In this document: positions 8,076 through 17,430 of the stretch, piece by piece
Position numbering within the stretch: position 1 is the stretch's first letter
Layout of the letters: every line of letters starts with the position of its first letter
Source: Cyanobacteriota bacterium SRBZ.bins.94.201705
GTDB lineage: Bacteria; Cyanobacteriota; Cyanobacteriia; Cyanobacteriales; Cyanobacteriaceae
Direction of reading: 5' to 3'
NCBI GenBank assembly: GCA_030549855.1
Contig: JAUQQP010000051.1
Coordinates: forward strand, 62,001 to 126,000
Length of the DNA: 64,000 nt
Position numbers and translations under genes: made by a program
Notes under the pieces: generated by a model
The model's database searches: none
The model's input: the letters and a program-made list of their open reading frames with translations, nothing else
Told to the model about the DNA's origin: nothing

Positions 8076-8942
8076 ATGACACTGACGCTAGCTGTTTATG
8101 GTAAGGGGGGTATAGGGAAGTCAACTACGAGCTGCAATATTTCAGTAGCGCTGGCAAAGAGGGGAAAGAAGGTATTACAGATAGGTTGTGACCCGAAACA
8201 CGACAGTACCTTTACTCTAACCGGTTTCCTTATCCCCACCATCATTGACACCCTTCAGGAGAAAAACTTCCATTATGAGGATATTTGGCCGGAGGATGTG
8301 ATATACAAAGGGTATGGGGGAGTGGACTGTGTAGAAGCAGGAGGCCCTCCGGCGGGCGCTGGTTGTGGTGGCTATGTAGTAGGGGAAACTGTCAAGTTAT
8401 TGAAGGAATTAAACGCCTTTGACGAGTATGACGTAATTCTCTTCGACGTATTAGGTGACGTAGTATGTGGGGGATTTGCTGCACCCCTAAACTATGCCAA
8501 TTATTGCGTCATCGTCACAGACAACGGCTTTGATGCCCTGTTTGCCGCCAATCGTATTGCTGCCTCTGTGAGGGAAAAGGCGCGCACCCATCCTCTTCGT
8601 CTTTTGGGGTTAATTGGCAATCGCACCTCTAAACGGGATTTGATTGACAAGTATGTTTCTCATGTGCCTATGCCAGTTTTAGAAGTTTTACCCCTTATTG
8701 AAGACATCCGTATTTCCCGGGTTAAAGGCAAGACTCTGTTTGAAATGGCGGAAACTGATCCCTCTTTAGATTACGTTTGTCAGTATTACCTCAATATTGC
8801 TGACCAGATTTTAGCACAACCGGAGGGCGTTATCCCCAAGGAAGCCTCTGACAGGGAATTATTTGCCCTCCTCTCCGACTACTACCTTAACCCCCCCAAA
8901 CCACAACCACAGGAAGAGGAATTAGACCTAATGATGGTTTAA
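8076..8942 (+). CDS. chlL: light-independent protochlorophyllide reductase, iron protein ChlL
   Basis: ChlL is the NifH-like ATP-dependent reductase component of dark-operative protochlorophyllide reductase. It passes electrons to ChlN-ChlB for chlorophyll synthesis in the dark. The 288-residue protein has a P-loop (GKGGIGKST) at residues 10-18, the GCDPKHDST switch region, and the two cluster cysteines in AGCGGYV and [10 protein letters not shown] [4Fe-4S] cluster is shared across the homodimer. chlN lies about 1 kb downstream; chlB is not in the window, as is usual in cyanobacteria. The complex is oxygen-sensitive. Confidence 0.97.
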   Translation: MTLTLAVYGKGGIGKSTTSCNISVALAKRGKKVLQIGCDPKHDSTFTLTGFLIPTIIDTLQEKNFHYEDIWPEDVIYKGYGGVDCVEAGGPPAGAGCGGYVVGETVKLLKELNAFDEYDVILFDVLGDVVCGGFAAPLNYANYCVIVTDNGFDALFAANRIAASVREKARTHPLRLLGLIGNRTSKRDLIDKYVSHVPMPVLEVLPLIEDIRISRVKGKTLFEMAETDPSLDYVCQYYLNIADQILAQPEGVIPKEASDRELFALLSDYYLNPPKPQPQEEELDLMMV

Positions 8943-9023
8943 TGTTAGCAGATTTTACCTCATTCCTCACTATTTGTTTACTGTATCATTTAAATTTTGT
9001 TGTGAGAAATTGAGTCATAAATA

Positions 9024-9383
9024 ATGGAACAAAAATTAGACTTTACCTACGCTGCAAAGGTGTTATCAGAGGCCAGACAAAAACTGAAAGAGATACTAAT
9101 TGACTTCTATGAAGAAAATGAGCAACTGATGCGCCAGCTGTGGAAACACCAACTAATTGACGTCGGTTTCCTGCTGGGGATTTTAGCGGCATTGCGCCCA
9201 GAAGAAATCCGGGCGGCGTTAGAATTTGTCTCAAAAGAGGTAGTGAATAGGTATGGGATTAGGGCTGATAGACACAAATTTCTCGAATTTTGTATTGGAG
9301 GAGATTTTGACCCTATTAAGGCCATAGAGGAACGTCGAAAACAAAGAGAACAAACCCAGGAAAATTCAGGAAATCAGGCCTGA
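9024..9383 (+). CDS. small conserved cyanobacterial protein of the chlL-chlN interval (DUF5331-like)
   Basis: This 119-residue, mainly helical, charged protein has no signal peptide or membrane segment. A gene of this kind sits between chlL and chlN in several cyanobacteria, and I believe it is the DUF5331 family; that name is from memory. Visible features are a central hydrophobic helix (residues 45-60), a FLEFCIGGDFDPI segment near residue 92 and a basic C-terminus (EERRKQRE). It could assist the dark protochlorophyllide reductase, but nothing in the sequence gives a reaction. A decayed homologue follows at 9644. Confidence 0.75.
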   Translation: MEQKLDFTYAAKVLSEARQKLKEILIDFYEENEQLMRQLWKHQLIDVGFLLGILAALRPEEIRAALEFVSKEVVNRYGIRADRHKFLEFCIGGDFDPIKAIEERRKQREQTQENSGNQA

Positions 9384-9643
9384 AATATTTGCCTTTATAT
9401 TTTAGTAGTTTTATTGGGAGGTGTAAACTATGGAATAAACAAAACTTGAGCTAGCTGATATTTAGGAAGAATACGGACAAAAAACAAGGGTAAAACTCCC
9501 TAGTAGTTTTATAATACAAACAAAAGTAATATAGCCAACGGGATAAACCAGAAACTGAGGTATAATATCCCCGGATGTGGAAGTTTTGTCCCTCACATAA
9601 TATCGCTTAATTGCTGGCAATTAAAAGGAGGTAACAGAGAGCT

Positions 9644-9925
9644 ATGGAGAAGGTAAACATAGTAGAACATTTGGCAGAAATTAAAAGAGAATTGCGAGAA
9701 AAATTGATTGATTATTAGGAGGAAAACATTGAGATTATCAGCAAAATTTATAATAACCTCGACCGATATAATACGGCCTACTCTCACTTTTGGGATTTTT
9801 GAGCTTTGTCCCGTGAATTGGAGTGGGGATATGGGAGATGCCATCCCTTTTTTGGCTTAAATTTCTCCCCAAAAATGGCAATGGAAGAGAGGAGAAAACA
9901 AAGGGAAACAAAACAAAATGGTTGA
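9644..9925 (+). pseudogene. decayed duplicate of the 9024 gene
   Basis: An ATG with a strong upstream AAAGGAGGT (9625-9632) opens a frame with matches at both ends to the 119-residue neighbour. REKLIDY-stop-EEN matches LKEILIDFYEEN, and MEERRKQRET near the end matches IEERRKQREQ. The frame is interrupted by TAG at 9716-9718 (where the intact copy has Phe-Tyr) and TGA at 9800-9802, and the middle is shortened. It ends in TGA at 9923-9925. The preserved frame and ribosome binding site suggest a fairly recent tandem duplication followed by point-mutation decay. The stretch 9420-9510 also has a GGGAGGTG and an ATG followed at once by TAA, perhaps another remnant. Confidence 0.72.
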
Positions 9926-9954
9926 CAAAATAATCCTGCTTATCTGGAGATTAA

Positions 9955-11358
<1,404 letters not shown>

Positions 11359-11488
11359 ATATTAACGGCTCAGTTTTCAACTCTTGTGCTATCGTGTTTA
11401 TATTGGTTTGGCATGTGGCAAGGACTCCCGCCGACTAAGGGGAGTGCTTACTACATGTCAGGGGAGTTTTTTTCTCATCCTTTGTGCC

Positions 11489-12343
11489 ATGAAAACGCCA
11501 TTATACCGTTGCTGTTTTACCGGTTTACTGTGGGGCTTCTCCTGGTTGTACTTTTTATTGTTACAAGAGAGAACACAAGGACAGGGGATAGCCATAAATG
11601 TAGACCCCTATAATTCTAGCCCAGAGGTGCCGCTTCTGGAACCGTTGGGAGGGGAAAAACCCCCTATGCCACCACTGCCAAAACCAGAGAGTGATCTTTC
11701 CCGGGTAGATGTATATTACGTGAAGGAGGATAAGACACAAAAGCCAACGGCAGTGGGAGGCAATGCCATTTCTAGCCATCAGAGTTTACCCCCCGTACCC
11801 TCTGTAAAAGCTCCCTACAGCAGTCCACAACCGGCCAGGGAAGAGACTTTTGGCAGCACCTCCCCCTTGGACATCACCCCTGAAGACATCCCCTCCCCTA
11901 TACCCCCTAAAATGCCTCCTCAAGGGGCTTCTTCTCCCAGTAGTATACCCATACAAATAATTACACCCACCGGGGCACAGACAAGCCCCATCTCTACCCC
12001 CCAACCCCCGAGACGTCGGCATCTGAAGGACATTCTCGTCTTCGACTCGCCTCCCGACATGGCCACCATTGCCAGAAATCTAGGCATGACCAGTGGTGAC
12101 AAACAAGAGACAAAGACTACCGCCCCGGCAACCCCAGACTCCGCAGCTACCTACCGGGTGTTGGTGAGGGCAAGTAGTGGGGAGGAGGAAAAAACCCTTA
12201 AAGCCTTATACCCCGATGCCTTTAGGACAAACCACCAGGGGCAAACCTTTTGGCAAATAGGCCGTTTTAGCAGTAAGACTAACGCCCAACAGGCAGCTAA
12301 ACCAATAGCCCAAGCTGGCCTTAAATTTCTCATTGTACCCTAA
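11489..12343 (+). CDS. proline-rich exported protein with SPOR-like C-terminus
   Basis: I do not recognise a named family. Starting at the ATG at 11489 gives 284 residues with an N-terminal hydrophobic segment (residues 5-25) that looks like a signal anchor. A long Pro/Ser/Thr-rich linker follows (to about residue 215). The compact C-terminal domain (YRVLVRASSG..., WQIGRFSSKTNAQQAAK) resembles SPOR-type peptidoglycan-binding modules. A longer frame from 11384 would put this hydrophobic segment inside the chain, so the shorter form is preferred. A periplasmic, envelope-associated role is inferred. A similar layout is seen in the gene at 42712. Confidence 0.6.
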   Translation: MKTPLYRCCFTGLLWGFSWLYFLLLQERTQGQGIAINVDPYNSSPEVPLLEPLGGEKPPMPPLPKPESDLSRVDVYYVKEDKTQKPTAVGGNAISSHQSLPPVPSVKAPYSSPQPAREETFGSTSPLDITPEDIPSPIPPKMPPQGASSPSSIPIQIITPTGAQTSPISTPQPPRRRHLKDILVFDSPPDMATIARNLGMTSGDKQETKTTAPATPDSAATYRVLVRASSGEEEKTLKALYPDAFRTNHQGQTFWQIGRFSSKTNAQQAAKPIAQAGLKFLIVP

Positions 12344-12498
12344 AATTTTCCCTCTCGGGGGAACTGGGGTTCAGTTTTGCGATATTATTGTTCATTGATT
12401 GTCCAAAAAAATGTAAACTTAAAAACAGTCAAATTGTCTGCATCTCTAGTTGCCGACAAACTCCTTAATACAATCTGTGTGGACATAGGGGAAAGGAT

Positions 12499-12747
12499 AT
12501 GAATCAAGAGATATTTGAAAAAGTGGTAGATATTGTTGCGGAACAACTGGACGTAGAGAAGGAAAAGGTCACCCCCGAGGCCGACTTTGTCAATGACTTG
12601 GATGCTGATTCCCTAGATGTGGTGGAATTGGTAATGGCCTTGGAAGAGGCGTTTGACATCGAAATTTCCGATGAGGAGGCGGAAAAAATCAAGACAGTAG
12701 GCCAAGCAGTGGCACATATTGAAAGCAAAATCACTGCCAAAGCCTAA
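12499..12747 (+). CDS. acpP: acyl carrier protein
   Basis: This 82-residue acidic protein carries acyl chains on a 4'-phosphopantetheine arm during fatty-acid synthesis. The attachment serine is in the [10 protein letters not shown] motif (Ser-38). It is followed 133 bp downstream by fabF on the same strand, the common bacterial arrangement. A GGGAAAGG ribosome binding site precedes the ATG. Confidence 0.97.
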   Translation: MNQEIFEKVVDIVAEQLDVEKEKVTPEADFVNDLDADSLDVVELVMALEEAFDIEISDEEAEKIKTVGQAVAHIESKITAKA

Positions 12748-12880
12748 TCCACGCTGCCAATGGGGAAAAGACGAACCGAGGACTATATCTATCATAGTTT
12801 ATCGGTTCCCCCTTAACATATATGTAAAACTTTGTAATTCTGCTAGAGAGGGCAGATTTTCGTTTTTATAATATGAGACT

Positions 12881-14131
12881 ATGACCAGTTGGGAAAAGAA
12901 GAGAGTTGTAGTGACGGGGTTGGCGGCTATCACCCCCATTGGTAACAACCTACAAGAATACTGGCAGGGACTATTGAGTGGACGTAACGGCATTGCTAAA
13001 ATTACCGCCTTTGATGCCAGCGACTTCCCCTGTCAGTTTGCCGGGGAGGTGAAGAATTTTGATCCCCTAGACTACATGGAGAAAAAGGATGCCAAGCGGA
13101 TGGCCCGTTTCTCCCACTTCGCCGTTGCCTGTAGCAAAATGGCCTTAGAAGATGCGGGGTTGAAGATTACCGAGGCCAATGCTGAACAGGTGGGGGTGGT
13201 AATTGGTACTGGTATTGGCGGCTTGGCCATCATGGAGGAGCAACACAAAGTCCTACTGGAAAAGGGACCTAGTCGCATCACCCCCTTCCTAGTACCCACC
13301 ATGATTTGTAACATGGCAGCCGGCTTGACTGCTATTCACACTGGGGCTAAGGGGCCAAATTCCTGTTCAGTTACCGCCTGTGCGGCTGGATCTAATGCCA
13401 TTGGCGACGCCTTTCGTCTCATCCAGGGGGGTTATGCTTCAGTGATGATTTGTGGCGGCACAGAGGCGGCTATCACTCCCCTTGGGGTAGGTGGTTTTGC
13501 CGCTGCCAAAGCCCTCTCCACCCGCAATGATAGCCCGGAAACTGCCTGTCGCCCCTTCGATCGCGATAGAGACGGCTTTGTCATGGGGGAAGGCTGTGGC
13601 ATCCTCATTCTGGAGGAAAGAGAACATGCCCTGGCCAGAGGCGCCCGCATCTACGCCGAAATGGTCGGTTATGGTATGACTTGTGACGCATATCATATGA
13701 CAGCCCCAGTGCCAGAAGGAGTTGGGGCCAGCCGCGCCATGACTCTTGCCCTCAAGGATGCCGGTATAGCCCCAGAGGAAGTGTCCTACATCAACGCCCA
13801 CGGCACTAGTACCCCCGCCAATGACGTCACGGAAACCAAGGCTATCAAACGGGCTTTGGGTGAACACGCCTACAATGTGGCCATTAGTTCCACCAAATCC
13901 ATGACAGGACACCTGTTGGGAGGATCAGGAGGGGTAGAAGCCGTAGCCACCGTTTTGGCCATCGCCCATGATGTAGTACCCCCCACCATCAATCTCGAAA
14001 ATCCAGATCCAGAGTGTGATTTGGATTACGTCCCCCACAAGCCTCGCCAGATGACCGTCAACGTCGCCCTCTCCAACTCCTTTGGTTTTGGCGGCCACAA
14101 CGTTACTCTAGCTTTCCGTAAACATCAGTAA
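12881..14131 (+). CDS. fabF: beta-ketoacyl-ACP synthase II
   Basis: This is a condensing enzyme of type II fatty-acid synthesis, 416 residues. It joins malonyl-ACP to an acyl chain. The thiolase-fold catalytic triad is present: Cys in VTACAAGSN, His in NAHGTSTPAND and His in KSMTGHLLGGSGG, with the glycine-rich C-terminal FGFGGHN. It is functionally paired with acpP upstream. No fusion or truncation is seen. Confidence 0.97.
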   Translation: MTSWEKKRVVVTGLAAITPIGNNLQEYWQGLLSGRNGIAKITAFDASDFPCQFAGEVKNFDPLDYMEKKDAKRMARFSHFAVACSKMALEDAGLKITEANAEQVGVVIGTGIGGLAIMEEQHKVLLEKGPSRITPFLVPTMICNMAAGLTAIHTGAKGPNSCSVTACAAGSNAIGDAFRLIQGGYASVMICGGTEAAITPLGVGGFAAAKALSTRNDSPETACRPFDRDRDGFVMGEGCGILILEEREHALARGARIYAEMVGYGMTCDAYHMTAPVPEGVGASRAMTLALKDAGIAPEEVSYINAHGTSTPANDVTETKAIKRALGEHAYNVAISSTKSMTGHLLGGSGGVEAVATVLAIAHDVVPPTINLENPDPECDLDYVPHKPRQMTVNVALSNSFGFGGHNVTLAFRKHQ

Positions 14132-14160
14132 TACAGAGGAAGGATTTGTATTATGGGGTT

Positions 14161-14754
14161 CTACTGGTCTAATGCAATCCTTCCCTGTTTGACTAAACGG
14201 AAGGTCAAAAAATAGGCAAAGGAAATGAGATAGATAATCAACCCCATCATCCCCAAAAAACCAAGAAGGCCGGGAGTGGCATTGGGATGAAACCACGCCT
14301 TGTAGTGCCATGGCGCCTCCAACCACAGTCGGCACATATTATCCCCCCTCGCATCCTCTAACAGGCCACAACGGAGAAAAGGGATAAAGCTAATGGCCGA
14401 GGCTACCCCATAAAAAGTTACCGCCCAACGCCAGGAGGTGATTGCCAGCCGCAGCCTACTCTTTGGCAAATCCCTAATCTCATCGTTTATATCTACCCAA
14501 AACCAAAGGGATATTACCACCAGTATATGCCCCGCAAACCAGGCTAAGTAACCTACCTCCCACACCGGGATTAACAGGTATATGGCTATAGGCAACAGAC
14601 TCGACACCCGCCAATAAATCCCCAACAGCCGTTGGATTGAAGGGTATGGTGTCCTTATGCTCCAAAAGGACAGAATTAACGGCAAAATCAGACAAATTAC
14701 CACAAATAACTTATAGTTAGTCCAAATCAGTGCCTTGGTCAACGCTTCTCCCAT
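14161..14754 (-). CDS. DUF3177 family integral membrane protein
   Basis: This 197-residue protein has about six hydrophobic segments, matching what I recall of the cyanobacterial DUF3177 family, whose function is unknown. The longer frame begins with TTG at 14766; the ATG at 14754 is a more ordinary start. It is convergent with fabF (30 bp between stops). Two cysteines (in LRCGLLEDARGDNMCRLW) lie in a loop before the last helix and could form a lumenal disulfide. Confidence 0.7.
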   Translation of the reverse strand: MGEALTKALIWTNYKLFVVICLILPLILSFWSIRTPYPSIQRLLGIYWRVSSLLPIAIYLLIPVWEVGYLAWFAGHILVVISLWFWVDINDEIRDLPKSRLRLAITSWRWAVTFYGVASAISFIPFLRCGLLEDARGDNMCRLWLEAPWHYKAWFHPNATPGLLGFLGMMGLIIYLISFAYFLTFRLVKQGRIALDQ

Positions 14755-14874
14755 GACTGACAACAACCCCCCCGGGGGGAACTCCCTTCAAAGATGCAGG
14801 GCGAAAAAGCCTAGATTGGCCTCGCCTTGCTTTTTGTACTAAAAACTTATCAACAATGTTACCAGGGGTTTCCC

Positions 14875-15108
14875 TTAGTCATCGTAGATGCGACACTCGG
14901 CGGCGTCGGGATTCTCCTCACAGTACTTCTCTAGGGAAGTCTTATGTTCCTCTTTTACCCGTTGGTGTGCCGCCTCTGCCTGCAACTCCTCCACCGCATC
15001 CCAGGCAGCCGCACACTCGGCACTTGTGCTATTGGGGTTTTCGCACACTTCCCTAGCGTGTTTGATTTCCTCTTGGATTCTTTCCTCTAGATTCTCCAAA
15101 TTGCCCAT
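14875..15108 (-). CDS. cp12: CP12 Calvin-cycle regulatory protein
   Basis: This is a 77-residue, mostly disordered redox switch that bridges GAPDH and phosphoribulokinase into an inactive complex in the dark. Both regulatory cysteine pairs are present: C22/C32 in the N-terminal half and C63/C72 in the C-terminal half. The diagnostic AWDAVEELQAEA core (residues 35-46) and the CRIYDD C-terminus, which inserts into the GAPDH active site, are also present. It is transcribed as a single gene on the minus strand. Confidence 0.96.
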   Translation of the reverse strand: MGNLENLEERIQEEIKHAREVCENPNSTSAECAAAWDAVEELQAEAAHQRVKEEHKTSLEKYCEENPDAAECRIYDD

Positions 15109-15431
15109 AACTATTAATCCCTCTTATGTTATCTGATTCCTGTGCTTATTGTCGTTTTCTAACTCCATGTCCCCTTCTGGAGACCTGTGTTAGACTGGGA
15201 GCAGAACCTTATTACTCGTCTTCTGTCTCCCTCTTTCTAGTTTAGCAAAGTCTTCCCCAAAAAATAACTTTTTTTTTCTCCCTGGCACCCCCTGTCTTTT
15301 TTTGTTCTCTTTTTTCCCAACAATTTCACATTTTTTGCTTACCATTATATTATATCATCTTTTATTTTAAATTTCAATTTTTATTCCTGGAAATGAGCAT
15401 ATATTCCTATCTATAATTTTTTGAGTTTAAT
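15109..15431. other. AT-rich intergenic region between CP12 and the two-component system
   Basis: No open frame is supported. It holds the divergent promoters of CP12 (minus) and the response regulator (plus). The part near 15340-15420 is strongly AT-rich. No clear palindromic operator was seen. Confidence 0.5.
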
Positions 15432-16109
15432 ATGAGGATATTAATCATAGAAGATGACATCATAATTGCCAATAACTTGAGAGAAATTCTGGAAAAAAAC
15501 CTCTATAATGTCGAGATAGCCCTCGACGGTGAAGAGGGACTAAATTTGGCGTTATTCACGAAATTTGACTTGATTATATTGGATTTAAATCTGCCGAAGA
15601 TAGATGGAATAAAACTCTGCAGAATCCTCAGGGAAAACCAATGCAATTCTCTGATTTTAATGTTGACAGCAAGAGATACTAATTTAGACCAGATTATTGG
15701 TTTAGATGCCGGCGCCGACGACTACATTGTTAAACCCTTTGACCTCAAAGTATTACTGGCAAGAATTAGGGCACTATTACGCCGAAATACCCCAGAAGTG
15801 AACAATTTACTCCTGTGGGGTGATCTCGTTTTAGATCCCAATAAATTTGAGGTAAAATACAAAGACAACATTATTCCCCTCACCAAAAAAGAATACCAAC
15901 TCCTGGAGTTGTTTTTACTTAATCCCCATCGCACTTTGACTAAAGAATTTATCATAGACCAACTATGGCCCTTCGAAGATACACCCCAAGAAGATACTGT
16001 TAGGGCCCACATAAAAAAACTCAGGAAGAAACTAAAAGAAGCGGGAGTCGAACAAGATGTTATCGAAAATATTTACGGGATTGGCTATAGGCTTAAGCCC
16101 CCTATTTAA
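15432..16109 (+). CDS. OmpR/PhoB-family response regulator
   Basis: This 225-residue DNA-binding regulator has an N-terminal receiver (residues 1-115): acidic pocket EDD at 7-9, phospho-acceptor Asp in LDLNLP near residue 51, Thr in LTARD, and Lys in VKPFD. The C-terminal winged-helix (residues 130-222) contains RAHIKKLRKKL and GIGYRL. The overlapping histidine kinase downstream is its presumed partner. The layout resembles cyanobacterial metal- or redox-responsive pairs such as RppA/RppB, but the signal cannot be told from sequence. Confidence 0.93.
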   Translation: MRILIIEDDIIIANNLREILEKNLYNVEIALDGEEGLNLALFTKFDLIILDLNLPKIDGIKLCRILRENQCNSLILMLTARDTNLDQIIGLDAGADDYIVKPFDLKVLLARIRALLRRNTPEVNNLLLWGDLVLDPNKFEVKYKDNIIPLTKKEYQLLELFLLNPHRTLTKEFIIDQLWPFEDTPQEDTVRAHIKKLRKKLKEAGVEQDVIENIYGIGYRLKPPI

Positions 16110-17430
16110 AAGCAAATTATCTCAAATAAAATCAAAACTATTCCTCACATATTTTCTGACAATGACTGCCATTGTGGGAGTAGCAGGCGCCTGTGTTTAT
16201 GAAATAATGGCTTTCCACATACGGCAACAATTTGAAAAAAGTGCCATCAAACTTGCTTCTAATGCCGCGGCTATGTTAGAATTAATAAAACATGAACATG
16301 AGGAATATTTCACGGAAAATGACCTCTATTTAAAGTTATCAGACTTGCTGAGAGAAGACTTGGGCAAAAAGGACAAAATCATTCAGAATCTATATGGGGA
16401 AGGAATATCAGTAGAGTGGTGGAATGAAAAACAACAGGTGTTGGTAAAAGAAGGGGAAGTCAAAGACGAATGGCGTCTGGCTTACGAAAACAAAATCACA
16501 AAGCATTATGATTACAAGCGGCGGCTTTTTTCGTTAATTTTGCCGGTAAAAAGAGACAGCAATTCAGAAATAATAGGATATATTAAAGTTACCGAATCCA
16601 CCATAAACCTGGATGAAAATCTCTTTTGGCTTAAGTGGGGTGTGGTGACAGGAGGGTTATTCTCTCTCAGTCTAATCATAATAGGTTCATCCTTTTTGAG
16701 TCAACAATCCATTCAACCAATTCTGGCCAGTTTCCAGGAATTAAAACAATTCACCGCCGATATATCCCACGAATTGCGCAACCCCCTGACTGTAATTCAA
16801 TCTACTGCCCAAATTCTCCTAGAAAATGCCGACGAATTGAAGCCGGCAAACCAACAGAAAATTAAAATTATTGCCTCCGCCGCAAAAGAAATGAAATGTC
16901 TGACAGAGGATTTACTGCTTTTAGTCAGAATTGACAAGGAAATCCTAGATGCAGAAAAACAATTCCGGTTGTTGCCAATAGACGAGATTTGTGAAGACTT
17001 AGTAGAAATGTTTATCCCCCTGGCAGAATCAAAACAGATAACCCTCCAATACCACACCCAATTGCAGTCTCAGCCACAAGTGTGGGGAAATGCCAGTAAC
17101 CTGCAAAGACTAGTGGGAAATATTTTAAGCAATGCCATTGAATACAACTATCCTGGCGGCGAGGTGAAACTCACTGTTAAACAAAAATCTACCTGGGTAA
17201 TTGTAGAGGTTGAAGACACTGGTATTGGTATTCCCGAAACAGAGTTAAAATATCTTTTCCAACGTTTCTGGCGGGGAGAAAAAGCAAAACAATTTCGACA
17301 ACAGGGAAGTGGTTTGGGATTAGCCATTGCCCATAAAATTGTCAAACAACATGGTGGTAGGATTCTCGTTACAAGTCAGGTAGGCAAAGGCAGTATTTTT
17401 TCCATCCATTTACCTCTGGCATCCAGATAA
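16057..17430 (+). CDS. membrane sensor histidine kinase
   Basis: This 457-residue kinase overlaps the response regulator by 53 nt if the ATG at 16057 is used. The next ATG (16162) would cut into the first membrane helix, so the overlap start is favoured. Domains are TM1 (residues 28-50), an extracytoplasmic sensor (about 55-185), TM2 (about 190-212), HisKA with phospho-acceptor in DISHELRNPL, and HATPase with N (NILSNAIEYN), G1 (DTGIGIP) and G2 (GSGLGLAI) boxes. No clear HAMP domain separates TM2 and HisKA. It probably phosphorylates the upstream regulator. Confidence 0.9.
   Translation: MLSKIFTGLAIGLSPLFKSKLSQIKSKLFLTYFLTMTAIVGVAGACVYEIMAFHIRQQFEKSAIKLASNAAAMLELIKHEHEEYFTENDLYLKLSDLLREDLGKKDKIIQNLYGEGISVEWWNEKQQVLVKEGEVKDEWRLAYENKITKHYDYKRRLFSLILPVKRDSNSEIIGYIKVTESTINLDENLFWLKWGVVTGGLFSLSLIIIGSSFLSQQSIQPILASFQELKQFTADISHELRNPLTVIQSTAQILLENADELKPANQQKIKIIASAAKEMKCLTEDLLLLVRIDKEILDAEKQFRLLPIDEICEDLVEMFIPLAESKQITLQYHTQLQSQPQVWGNASNLQRLVGNILSNAIEYNYPGGEVKLTVKQKSTWVIVEVEDTGIGIPETELKYLFQRFWRGEKAKQFRQQGSGLGLAIAHKIVKQHGGRILVTSQVGKGSIFSIHLPLASR

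Noticed and set aside
9593-9844. 83-codon minus-strand open frame in the chlL-chlN interval
   Set aside because: Antisense to the decayed plus-strand copy, which has clear homology to its neighbour.
13439-13912. 157-codon open frame antisense to fabF
   Set aside because: Codon shadow of a strongly conserved gene; no family resemblance.
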